Shown: in pieces, positions 1 to 5,314 of the stretch
Position numbering within the stretch: position 1 is the stretch's first letter
How the letters are laid out: each line of letters opens with the position of its first letter
From: Candidatus Acetothermia bacterium
GTDB taxonomy: Bacteria > Bipolaricaulota > Bipolaricaulia > Bipolaricaulales > Bipolaricaulaceae
Reading direction: 5' to 3'
Length of the DNA: 5,314 bases
Assembly (NCBI GenBank): GCA_003552425.1
Contig: PUMC01000099.1
Location: forward strand, 1-5,314
Notes under the pieces: model-generated
Seen by the model: only the letters and a program-made list of their open reading frames with translations
What the model was told of the DNA's origin: nothing
Databases searched by the model: none
Program-made: the position numbers and the translations under genes

Positions 1-31
1 GGAGCCCGCCGATCAGTTGGTTCGGCCTCGT

Positions 32-232
32 CTACCCTGTACAGGGGTGGTCCTTCTCCGATCCGTGGCACTTCTTGATCTGCTCGGGCGTACAGCTGAG
101 TTCCTCGGGCTTCTGACAGCCCGAGGCGGTATCGACGCATACGTGGCCCGGCTCGGAACCGTGACACTTCTTGATCTGTTCAGGCGTGCAGCTAAGCTGG
201 TCCGGCCTCTGACAACCCTTCTTCTCCTCCAT
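32..232 (-). CDS. Small cysteine-rich protein, two tandem 32-residue repeats (putative metal-binding)
   Basis: A 66-residue protein with eight cysteines and no signal peptide or membrane segment. It consists of two near-identical units. Each reads Cys-x7-Cys-x7-Cys-x8-Cys, with the conserved core LSCTPEQIKKCHGSE and a final His-x-Cys. The cysteines fall at 7, 15, 23 and 32, then at 39, 47, 55 and 64, an exact period of 32. Four Cys plus two His per unit suggest a cytoplasmic metal-binding or redox protein; that is inference, and I cannot place it in a named family. The ATG at 232 was chosen because a perfect Shine-Dalgarno lies 6 bases upstream; an in-frame ATG at 295 lies inside arsR and has no such site. 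The gene overlaps the end of arsR by 41 bases, so it is probably translated with the repressor and shares its regulation. It is complete: the TAG stop is at 32-34. Confidence 0.72.
   Translation of the reverse strand: MEEKKGCQRPDQLSCTPEQIKKCHGSEPGHVCVDTASGCQKPEELSCTPEQIKKCHGSEKDHPCTG
35..217 (-). repeat. Two-copy 96-bp coding tandem repeat in the Cys-rich gene
   Basis: Residues 6-37 and 38-66 of the small protein are two copies of one unit. At DNA level the 14 bases cacttcttgatctg (plus strand) recur at 69 and 165, exactly 96 bases apart. The differences between copies are largely synonymous or conservative, for example Arg/Lys, Asp/Glu and Gln/Glu in the stretch after the first cysteine. 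This suggests an internal duplication kept under protein-level selection. Confidence 0.8.
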
Positions 233-584
233 GGCACACCTCCTTTCGCCCATCAGGGCCCGTTCTCCCGCAGCATGCTGGCTGGTCCGTGACATTGAGC
301 AACGTCTCGATCGCCTTCCGCCAATGGTTTAGCGTATCGCTGTCCAGGCTGTAATGGACGAAGTAGCCGCTCTTTCGCGCGTGGACGAGTTGGGCATCGC
401 GCAGCACCCGCAGGTGCTGCGACACGGCCGCATCGCTGATACCCAGCGCTCGCGCCAGGGCACCAACACACATGGAGCGCCCCATGAGGAGCTGCACCAT
501 TCGCAACCGCGTCTCCACGGAAAGGACCTTGAACAGGCGCGCGAATGCCTCCAGGGAAGGTTGCTCGATCAACGACTTAAGCAT
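192..584 (-). CDS. ArsR/SmtB-family winged-helix transcriptional repressor
   Basis: A 130-residue cytoplasmic DNA-binding protein, the usual size for ArsR/SmtB repressors, which leave DNA when they bind a metal or metalloid or are oxidised. Visible parts are the FKVLS..TRLRMVQLL helices (residues 18-33), a recognition helix-turn-helix, ISDAAVSQHLRVLRDAQLV (49-67), and the beta wing HARKSGYFVHYSLD (68-81). The classical ArsR arsenic motif ELCVCDL is reduced to MCVGAL, keeping one Cys (39). A Cys-Cys pair (104-105) and Cys117 sit in the C-terminal tail and may form an alternative sensor site. The ligand is unknown. The ATG at 584 is preferred because the family's N-terminal helix begins here and a sigma-70-type promoter ends 10 bases before it; the open frame continues to 782 without a good start. 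The last 41 bases overlap the Cys-rich gene, the obvious candidate target besides arsR itself. Confidence 0.88.
   Translation of the reverse strand: MLKSLIEQPSLEAFARLFKVLSVETRLRMVQLLMGRSMCVGALARALGISDAAVSQHLRVLRDAQLVHARKSGYFVHYSLDSDTLNHWRKAIETLLNVTDQPACCGRTGPDGRKEVCHGGEEGLSEAGPA
237..246 (-). promoter_or_regulatory. Strong ribosome binding site inside the arsR coding sequence
   Basis: On the minus strand this reads AAAGGAGGTG, a near-perfect Shine-Dalgarno with GGAGG 6 bases before the ATG at 232. It decides the start of the Cys-rich gene. It lies within arsR codons for Arg-Lys-Glu-Val, so ribosomes finishing arsR would pass over it, which suits translational coupling. Confidence 0.75.
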
Positions 585-690
585 CTGCGCAGTTACTTTA
601 TCGTGAGCAGGAACCGACGTCAAGTCTTGCACGATCGCATGCCCCACGAGACACTCGCCACTGTCTGCGGGCGCTTCTCGACACCCGCGC
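585..690 (-). other. Intergenic region between the outer-membrane-like gene and arsR
   Basis: These 106 bases carry the arsR promoter and presumably its operator. An imperfect palindrome, GACAGTGGCGAGTGTC (650-665; 6 of 8 pairs match), lies upstream of the -35 and is the only operator-like symmetry I see; it does not resemble the AT-rich SmtB-type site. A GCGGG/CCCGC stem (667-671 with 684-688, 12-base loop) follows the upstream stop codon but has no T-tract, so it is at best a weak terminator. Confidence 0.35.
595..623 (-). promoter_or_regulatory. Sigma-70-type promoter of arsR giving a near-leaderless mRNA
   Basis: On the minus strand, TTGACG (618-623, 5 of 6 to the -35 consensus) is followed by a 17-base spacer and TAAAGT (595-600, 4 of 6 to the -10 consensus). 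Only 10 bases separate the -10 from the ATG at 584, so transcription should begin about 3-5 bases before the start codon. No Shine-Dalgarno precedes this ATG, which agrees with leaderless initiation. Confidence 0.5.
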
Positions 691-1314
691 CTAGAAGCGT
701 GCCGAGACGCCGCCGACCAGGTTGAAGGGCAGGGAAAGCCCCACCCGAATATCGATGAAACCGAGCGTCCGGACGATGACACCCACCCGAGGGGTCAACG
801 GGGCGATCCCCAGTTCGCCAACGAGCTTGAGGTCATCCGTGAGGTCGTAGTCGATGATGCCGTAGGCCGTCGTCCGAAAGATCTCGTCCCCCGATGCCAT
901 CACACCCCCGTGCGCACGCAATCCACCGCCAAGGAGCACGCTGACGACCACGCCGGCGTGCCAGGTGACACGGAAGGGGGACGTGCGAGGCGTGACGCCC
1001 ATCGGGAAGGCCACCTCAACACCGGGGATCACCGGGAAGCCCACCTTTGCCAGAAGCCCCAGGTCCAGGTCGAGGAGCTTCAGGGGCTCGAGCCCCACCT
1101 GGATATTCTGCGTAAGGCCGAACTCGAGCGCTGTTCCGAGCGGTTCGAGGATCGAGGGAATCCCGATCTGTAACTCTCCGGGGGAGAGGGTATACGCCGT
1201 CGGCCGGTACAGGGCCTGTGTGGGCGGCATCCTCCCAAACGACATTCCCCATGCGCCACACCCGATCACGCCCACCAGCAACCCCGCGACAACTGCTCGA
1301 CGAACCTGCCTCAT
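691..1314 (-). CDS. Small beta-barrel-like outer membrane protein, function unknown
   Basis: A 207-residue exported protein of no family I recognise. The N-terminus has Arg residues at 2, 5 and 6, then a hydrophobic stretch, AVVAGLLVGVIG (7-18). Cys19 follows in the setting VIGC, which fits a lipobox, so either a lipoprotein or an ordinary signal peptide is possible. The mature part is rich in alternating, glycine-punctuated beta segments with turns of the outer-membrane type, GLTQNIQVGLE (66-76) and YDLTDDLKLVGELG (156-169). It ends in Phe (VSARF), as substrates of the BAM assembly machinery usually do, so a barrel of roughly 8-10 strands is inferred. The ATG at 1314 is chosen because GGGAGG lies 6 bases upstream (1321-1326); an in-frame ATG at 1353 has no such site. 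The gene starts 53 bases after the transketolase stop and is probably co-transcribed with it. Confidence 0.7.
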   Translation of the reverse strand: MRQVRRAVVAGLLVGVIGCGAWGMSFGRMPPTQALYRPTAYTLSPGELQIGIPSILEPLGTALEFGLTQNIQVGLEPLKLLDLDLGLLAKVGFPVIPGVEVAFPMGVTPRTSPFRVTWHAGVVVSVLLGGGLRAHGGVMASGDEIFRTTAYGIIDYDLTDDLKLVGELGIAPLTPRVGVIVRTLGFIDIRVGLSLPFNLVGGVSARF

Positions 1315-1367
1315 CGGATACCTCCCGAGCTCTTCGTCCACACCCTCAAGCATCTGGGCGGACGGCG

Positions 1368-2198
1368 TTACGACGCCACGCCGAGTTCTTCCAAAGCTTG
1401 CTTGAGCTGTTCATCGCTTGGGGCCCCGTGATGCCACCCGTAATCGCCCTCCATAAACGAGACCCCTTTGCCGAGGACGTTGTGGCAGGCGATCAGCGTG
1501 GGCCGTCCGGTCCCCTGCGCGTCGGCAAACGCCTGGAAGGCAAGCTCGATAGCCCCGTAGTCATGACCATCGATCTCCTGAACATGCCAGCCAAAGGCGC
1601 GGAACTTGGCAGCGAGATCTCCAGTGTCCATGACCTCCGTGGTGGGACCGTCGATCTGGCAGAGGTTCCAATCTAGGATCGCGCACAAGTTATCCGCCTC
1701 GTGATGGACGGCGGCGGTGGCCGCCTCCCATGGCTGCCCTTCCTGGCACTCGCCGTCAGAGATATGGACGAACACACGGTACCGCCCCCCCACGACCGGG
1801 GCGGCCAGCGCTTGCCCGAGCGCCACGGAAAGTCCATGCCCCAACGAACCCGAGGAAAGCTCGACACCCGGGAGTTTCCAGGAGGTCGACGGATGTCCTT
1901 GTACTGGAGCTCCTAGCTTGCGAAACGACCACAGAAGCTCCTCATCGAAGTAGCCCTTATCCGCAAGGATCGCGTAGAGGATCGGGCACGTATGACCGTT
2001 GGAGAGGAGGAACCGGTCACGCTCCGGCCATGCCGGCCGACTCGGATCGTGCCGCAACACGCCTCCGTAGTAGAGCACGGTGAGCACATCGGCCATCCCC
2101 ATTCCACCGCCGGCGTGCCCGGACTGCGCCCGGTAAACAATCTCCAGCACCTTCGCCCGCAACGCGTTCGCCTTCTTAGAGAGTTCCTGATGCGTCAC
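1368..2198 (-). CDS. Transketolase, N-terminal (thiamine diphosphate-binding) subunit
   Basis: A 276-residue cytoplasmic protein matching the first half of transketolase, the enzyme that moves two-carbon ketol units in the non-oxidative pentose phosphate pathway. In split transketolases this half binds the diphosphate of thiamine diphosphate and its metal ion. Visible motifs are SGHAGG (26-31), the RDRFLLSNGH segment ending at His69, SSGSLGHGLS, the cofactor motif SDGE (147-150) with EGQPWEA (153-159) and DWN (176-178), IDG (182-184), GKGVSFME (243-250) and WHHG (255-258). The first Gly of the usual GDG motif is Ser here; the metal-binding Asp and Asn are kept. Length is normal for the N-terminal half, and no C-terminal partner follows: the next gene is an envelope protein. 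The start is a GTG with GGGGG 5 bases upstream; in-frame ATGs at 2222 and 2231 lack a binding site. Confidence 0.92.
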   Translation of the reverse strand: MTHQELSKKANALRAKVLEIVYRAQSGHAGGGMGMADVLTVLYYGGVLRHDPSRPAWPERDRFLLSNGHTCPILYAILADKGYFDEELLWSFRKLGAPVQGHPSTSWKLPGVELSSGSLGHGLSVALGQALAAPVVGGRYRVFVHISDGECQEGQPWEAATAAVHHEADNLCAILDWNLCQIDGPTTEVMDTGDLAAKFRAFGWHVQEIDGHDYGAIELAFQAFADAQGTGRPTLIACHNVLGKGVSFMEGDYGWHHGAPSDEQLKQALEELGVAS

Positions 2199-2203
2199 CT
2201 GTT

Positions 2204-2211
2204 CCCCCTTT
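2204..2211 (-). promoter_or_regulatory. Shine-Dalgarno that fixes the GTG start of the transketolase gene
   Basis: The minus strand reads AAAGGGGG, then AACAG, then GTG at 2198. No comparable purine run precedes the two ATG codons further upstream, so the GTG is the best-supported start and trims 11 residues from the longest reading frame. Confidence 0.65.
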
Positions 2212-2220
2212 CGTCCGCCC

Positions 2221-2226
2221 ATTGTA
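2221..2226 (-). promoter_or_regulatory. Possible -10 element ahead of the transketolase gene
   Basis: TACAAT on the minus strand matches TATAAT at 5 of 6 positions and would place a transcript start near 2214, leaving room for the Shine-Dalgarno before the GTG. There is no recognisable -35 at the right distance, so read-through from the lipoprotein gene is equally possible. Confidence 0.25.
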
Positions 2227-2261
2227 CACAAGAGCGGCGCGGAGAACGCTGGGCAACGGCC

Positions 2262-3527
2262 CTACCACACGATGGAGGAGACATCCCACACGTACACTCG
2301 GGTGTCGGCACCTCCCGAGGCCAGATGCGTACCGTCAGCACTGAAGTCCACGGCGTGTACCCACCCCGTGTGTTCTTTGAGCGTGGTGATGGAACGCCCG
2401 AGCGCAGTATCCCACAACCGAACCGTCCCATCCTGGCCCGCGCTGGCCAGGGTGCGGCTGTCGGCCCGGAACGCAACATCCATCACCGGCCCCTGGTGTC
2501 CGTGCAATGTGTGGACCAAGTCCCCGGTATCCGCTTCCCAGACGCGAACGGTGGCGTCGGCCGAGGCGCTCGCAACGAGTTTCCCGTCGGGGCTGAACGC
2601 AACACTCCACACGACGCCTTCGTGCCCCCGGAGCGTACGCACCGTGTCACCGGTGGCCACGTTCCACAGCTTCACCGTTCGGTCCTGGGAACCGGTGAGG
2701 AGGCGCCCCCCATCGGGGCTGAACACCACGGAGGTCACCCCGTAGGGGTGCCCCACGAACCTGTGCAATGGCTCGCCGGTCGCCAGACGCCACAGGCGGA
2801 TGTTGTCCCCGCCCGAGGCACACACGGAAGCAAGGAACGACCCGTCAGGGCTGAAGGCCACACCGTGCACCTCGCGCGTGTGCCCGACGATCGTGCGCAA
2901 CTCGTGCCCCGTCGCCACGTTCCACAGCTTGATGGCGTTGTCCCACGACCCCGTGGCCACCGTGGACCCATCGGGGCTGAATGCCGTCGACAGGACCCCG
3001 TAGTAGTGACCGGTCAACACCCGTTGCCTCAGGAAACCCGGGCTCGCCCACAGCGCCGTGCGTGCATCGTCGCCGCTTGTGGCCAGGAACGACCCATCGG
3101 GGCTGAACACCACATCGCGCACGGCACTCATATGCTCGATCAGCTGTTGCGCCTCGGGAAGCGAACGAACCACGGTGATCTGCGAAGTGGTCGTATCCTG
3201 GCCACCCCCGTCATCGGTAACCGTGAGCCGTGCGGTGTAGGTGCGACGATCCACACCCGAGGGAAGCACATACGTGTGCTGCACGGCCACACCCTCCTTG
3301 GCCGAGGAACCGTCTCCGAACTCCCACCGGAACGAGACAATGGTGCGACCGGCCCCCACATCGGATCCATAGGCATCGAACCTCACCGTGAGCGGTGTGA
3401 TTCCGGAGACGGGGCTGGCCTTCATCGCGGCCGTGGGGCGCTCAACCGTCCTCGCACACCCTCCCAGGAGAAGGGCAATCGCCAGCCCCATCACGCCAAC
3501 GCCCAGTACAATCGCTACCCGTCGCAT
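2262..3527 (-). CDS. PKD-domain and seven-repeat WD40 propeller lipoprotein
   Basis: A 421-residue exported protein. A lipoprotein signal peptide with Arg2 and Arg3 and a hydrophobic core ends in LGGC, making Cys24 the likely lipidated residue. Residues 36-120 form a PKD (immunoglobulin-like) domain with ASPVSGITPLTVRFDA, WEFGDGSS, HTYVLPSG and ARLTVTDDGG. Residues 130-421 hold seven WD40 repeats: the closing Trp of each falls at 160, 202, 246, 288, 330, 372 and 414. The period is 42 except for a two-residue insertion in repeat 3. Most repeats share VAFSPDG..LASGS..TVRLWD and a Gly-His pair. Seven repeats make one complete propeller, normally a protein-binding platform, with PKD as a spacer from the membrane. 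The partner is unknown and no enzymatic residues are apparent. The start is supported by AAGGAGG 8 bases upstream (3536-3542). gatB ends 79 bases before this start, and an extended -10 lies between. Confidence 0.92.
   Translation of the reverse strand: MRRVAIVLGVGVMGLAIALLLGGCARTVERPTAAMKASPVSGITPLTVRFDAYGSDVGAGRTIVSFRWEFGDGSSAKEGVAVQHTYVLPSGVDRRTYTARLTVTDDGGGQDTTTSQITVVRSLPEAQQLIEHMSAVRDVVFSPDGSFLATSGDDARTALWASPGFLRQRVLTGHYYGVLSTAFSPDGSTVATGSWDNAIKLWNVATGHELRTIVGHTREVHGVAFSPDGSFLASVCASGGDNIRLWRLATGEPLHRFVGHPYGVTSVVFSPDGGRLLTGSQDRTVKLWNVATGDTVRTLRGHEGVVWSVAFSPDGKLVASASADATVRVWEADTGDLVHTLHGHQGPVMDVAFRADSRTLASAGQDGTVRLWDTALGRSITTLKEHTGWVHAVDFSADGTHLASGGADTRVYVWDVSSIVW
2265..3140 (-). repeat. 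Seven-copy 126-bp coding repeat (WD40 blades)
   Basis: The seven blades form a regular 126-base coding period, 132 in the third unit. A signature close to ccatcggggctgaa on the plus strand, encoding FSPDG, recurs in most copies, for example near 2585, 2711, 2962 and 3097. The even length suggests amplification of a single blade. Confidence 0.85.
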
Positions 3528-3562
3528 CGGTAACCCCTCCTTGTCGCACGTTCCGTACCACC

Positions 3563-3571
3563 ACTATACCA
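3563..3571 (-). promoter_or_regulatory. Extended -10 promoter element of the WD40 lipoprotein gene
   Basis: The minus strand reads TGGTATAGT, an extended -10 (TGn followed by TATAGT, 5 of 6). Transcription would start near 3556, leaving a leader of about 28 bases that contains the AAGGAGG site. No good -35 lies 17 bases upstream; TTGTTA at 3580-3585 is too close. Extended -10 promoters can work without one. Confidence 0.45.
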
Positions 3572-3606
3572 CTGCGAGCTAACAAGGCCGCCGGTGGAGG
3601 ACGCCT

Positions 3607-5034
3607 CTACGGAGAAGAGGACGATGGAGGGGTGTCTGAGAGAAGCTGGAGGAGAAACTCGCGGAGACAGCGGGCGTCGGCCCGGCCCTCCGAGCGCTGC
3701 ATCGCCTGGCCCACAAGGAACCCCATGGCCTGGGTTCGTCCCGCTCGGTAGTCGTGAGCCGCCTGCGGGTGGGCGGCCAACACATCCTGTGCCAGTTCCC
3801 GAAGCGCCGTCTCGTCGCGAAGCAGGCGCCGATCGCTGGCGGACAGACAAGCGTCGAGATCGGCACCCAATGTGATCACGTTCTCCAGGATCTGCTTGGC
3901 GGTCGCCCGGGTGACGTCCCCCCGGTGGACCGCTTCGACCAGCCGAGCCAAGGCGGCGGGAGGCAGGGGAGGCACCGCATCCCGCCAGTAGCGAAGAAGC
4001 TCGGTGAGCGTCCAGTGCGCTGCCTGGCATGGGTCGGTGCAGGCGGCGGCCACAGCTTCGAAGTAGTCGGCACGCTCTGGCTCTGCGATCAGCGCCTGGG
4101 CTTCTTCCCCGGTCACCCCGAAATCGCGGGCCCAGCGCGCCAAGCGGGCTCGGGGAAACTCAGGGAGTTCTCCCCGAACGTGCGACAGAAGTCCTTGCGT
4201 GATGGCAAGCGGGGGGAGGTCCGGCTCTGGGAGGTAGCGGTAATCGTGTGCTTCCTCTTTCTGCCGTTGGAGAACGACCGTTCCGCGGGCTTCGTCCCAC
4301 CCCAAGGTCGCCGACCGCACATGCTCCCCGGACGCGATGAGCGCCTGCTGGCGCCCGATCTCGCACACGAGCGCGCGTTCCACACTACGGGTGCTGTTCA
4401 TGTTCTTGATCTCCGTCTTCGTGCCCAGCGCGCCGCTCGCTGTGCGAAGCGATAGGTTCGCGTCGCACCGCAGCGCACCCTTGTCCAGGTCCCCCGACGA
4501 CACCCGCAGATGCCGGAGCAGGGTCCGCAGTCCTTGGACACAGGCCCGTGCATCACCAGGCGATCGAAGGTCCGGCTCGGTCACGATCTCCACCAGCGGA
4601 ACGCCGGCGCGGTTGAGATCGATCAGCGTAAGATCGCGAGCATGGATGAGCTTCCCCGCGTCTTCCTCGAGGTGCAGCCGGGCAATGCGTACGGACATCT
4701 CGCCTTGGGGGCCCGTGAACGCGAAGCTGCCCCCACGCGCCAGCGGGCGTTCCTGCTGCGTGATCTGATAGCCTTTGGGAAGGTCAGGGTAGAAGTAGCT
4801 CTTGCGGTCGAACGCCGCGACAGGAGGAACCTGGGCACCAAGCGCCAGCGCCACGCGCAGCGCAAGCTCAACGGCCCGACGGTTGAGCACAGGGAGCGTC
4901 CCGGGGTGCCCCAAACACACCGGACAGGTCAGGCTGTTAGGCGGTGCGTCGAAGTAGTCAGCACTGCATCCGCAGAAGAGCTTGCTCTGTGTGGCGAGCT
5001 GTACATGGATCTCAAGACCGATCGCAACATCCAC
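3607..5034 (-). CDS. gatB: Aspartyl/glutamyl-tRNA(Asn/Gln) amidotransferase subunit B
   Basis: GatB of the cytoplasmic GatCAB complex, which phosphorylates and amidates Glu-tRNA(Gln) and/or Asp-tRNA(Asn) with ammonia channelled from GatA. The 475-residue length is normal. Motifs in order are GLEIHVQL (6-13), a zinc site CGC (21-23) with CPVC (37-40), DRKSYFYPDLPKGYQITQ (76-93), HLEEDAGK (121-128), the SGDLDKGALRCDANLSLR segment (180-197), TEIKNMNS (207-214), DYRYLPEPDLPP (264-275) and the tRNA-binding C-terminal tail with AKQILENVI (379-387) and GFLVGQAMQRSEGRAD (438-453). The start is a GTG: an in-frame TAG lies 12 bases before it, so no earlier start exists. Its Shine-Dalgarno is weak (AGG, 11 bases away). 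It begins 22 bases after the amrS stop, suggesting coupling. gatA and gatC are not in the window. Confidence 0.97.
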   Translation of the reverse strand: MDVAIGLEIHVQLATQSKLFCGCSADYFDAPPNSLTCPVCLGHPGTLPVLNRRAVELALRVALALGAQVPPVAAFDRKSYFYPDLPKGYQITQQERPLARGGSFAFTGPQGEMSVRIARLHLEEDAGKLIHARDLTLIDLNRAGVPLVEIVTEPDLRSPGDARACVQGLRTLLRHLRVSSGDLDKGALRCDANLSLRTASGALGTKTEIKNMNSTRSVERALVCEIGRQQALIASGEHVRSATLGWDEARGTVVLQRQKEEAHDYRYLPEPDLPPLAITQGLLSHVRGELPEFPRARLARWARDFGVTGEEAQALIAEPERADYFEAVAAACTDPCQAAHWTLTELLRYWRDAVPPLPPAALARLVEAVHRGDVTRATAKQILENVITLGADLDACLSASDRRLLRDETALRELAQDVLAAHPQAAHDYRAGRTQAMGFLVGQAMQRSEGRADARCLREFLLQLLSDTPPSSSSP

Positions 5035-5056
5035 AGCGAAGTCAGCCTATACGCGG

Positions 5057-5314
5057 TCAGACCGCCGGAACAGCGTCCCAAACACCGGCGATCGGCGCTT
5101 CACAGTCCGCACAGTGCCCGTCGGCAAGACGCAGCTCCTCCACCTCGAACCCATAGCGGCGGACAAGCACCACCCCGCACTCTGGACAGACCGTGTGCTC
5201 GCCCTCACCGGGGACGTTACCCACATAGACATACCGAAGACCAGCCTCGAGCCCAACGTCACGCGCCTCGCGCAACGTACCCACCGGCGTGGGCGGGCGG
5301 TCGTGGAGCTCGTA
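5057..5314 (-). CDS. amrS: AmmeMemoRadiSam system radical SAM enzyme, C-terminal part (cut by window edge)
   Basis: The last 85 residues of a gene that runs off the right edge; the TGA stop is at 5057-5059. The stretch contains HDRPPTP, GLEAGLRYVYVGNVPGEGEH and a C-terminal zinc-ribbon-like module with CPEC (43-46) and CADC (68-71), closing with IAGVWD. This order is characteristic of the C-terminus of AmrS, the radical S-adenosylmethionine member of the three-protein AmmeMemoRadiSam system (with AMMECR1-like and MEMO-like proteins), whose substrate is not settled to my knowledge. The catalytic CxxxCxxC iron-sulfur motif would lie outside the window, so radical SAM activity is inferred from family identity only. 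A CPxC module elsewhere could mimic the tail, but the VYVGNVPG context makes that unlikely. Confidence 0.88.
   Translation of the reverse strand, partial: YELHDRPPTPVGTLREARDVGLEAGLRYVYVGNVPGEGEHTVCPECGVVLVRRYGFEVEELRLADGHCADCEAPIAGVWDAVPAV

Noticed and set aside
8..26. GCCGA/TCGGC stem downstream of the Cys-rich gene as a terminator
   Set aside because: Only five pairs with a nine-base loop, and no T-tract on the transcribed side.
35..46. Perfect 12-base palindrome ccctgtacaggg
   Set aside because: It lies mostly within the last codons of the Cys-rich gene, including the stop, and is too short, with no loop, to be a terminator. An operator role has no supporting context.
585..782. N-terminal extension of arsR to an ATG at 782
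   Set aside because: The extension runs into the end of the outer-membrane-like gene, has no family-like sequence, and covers the promoter that serves the ATG at 584.
1992..3533. A 513-codon open frame on the plus strand, antisense to the WD40 gene and the start of the transketolase gene
   Set aside because: Its translation is low-complexity, rich in Arg, His, Pro and Gly with no domain, while the opposite strand encodes clear WD40, PKD and transketolase domains. The long frame is a by-product of GC-rich codon use and the 126-base repeat.
3589..3606. Hairpin or terminator after gatB (ccgccggtgg and the neighbouring gaggacg repeats)
   Set aside because: The symmetry is imperfect, the possible stems are very short, and no T-run follows.
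3754..4455. A 233-codon plus-strand open frame inside gatB
   Set aside because: gatB is intact and strongly conserved on the opposite strand, and the plus-strand product has no recognisable motif.

Overview
This is a GC-rich bacterial chromosome window in which every gene I can support lies on the minus strand, so transcription runs from the right edge to the left edge. In that order it holds: the C-terminal end of an AmmeMemoRadiSam radical SAM enzyme (amrS, cut by the window edge); gatB, for subunit B of the tRNA-dependent amidotransferase; a lipoprotein with a PKD domain and a seven-bladed WD40 propeller; the N-terminal half of a split transketolase; a small outer-membrane-like protein; an ArsR-family repressor; and a 66-residue cysteine-rich protein made of two near-identical halves.

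Transcription units, as inferred from spacing. amrS and gatB are 22 bases apart and look co-transcribed. The lipoprotein gene has its own extended -10 element and a strong Shine-Dalgarno. The transketolase gene starts 63 bases beyond the lipoprotein stop, from a GTG with a strong Shine-Dalgarno, and the outer-membrane-like gene follows 53 bases later, so those two are probably one unit. arsR has the best promoter in the window (TTGACG, 17 bases, TAAAGT), placed so close to its ATG that the mRNA would be almost leaderless. The cysteine-rich gene overlaps the end of arsR by 41 bases and has its own strong ribosome binding site.

Most of the window is housekeeping or envelope material. The part that stands out is the left end: a metalloregulator-type repressor coupled to a tiny protein with eight regularly spaced cysteines. 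The layout recalls regulator and metallothionein pairs such as SmtB and SmtA, but the cysteine pattern is not one I can assign to a named family.

Organism: signal peptides, a lipoprotein and a probable beta-barrel ending in Phe point to a two-membrane (diderm) bacterium. GTG starts, a split transketolase, AmrS and a PKD-WD40 lipoprotein would fit a deep-branching anaerobic or thermophilic lineage such as Bipolaricaulota (Acetothermia). That placement is a guess. No tRNA, rRNA, CRISPR array or insertion sequence was seen, and no intergenic stretch exceeds about 110 bases.
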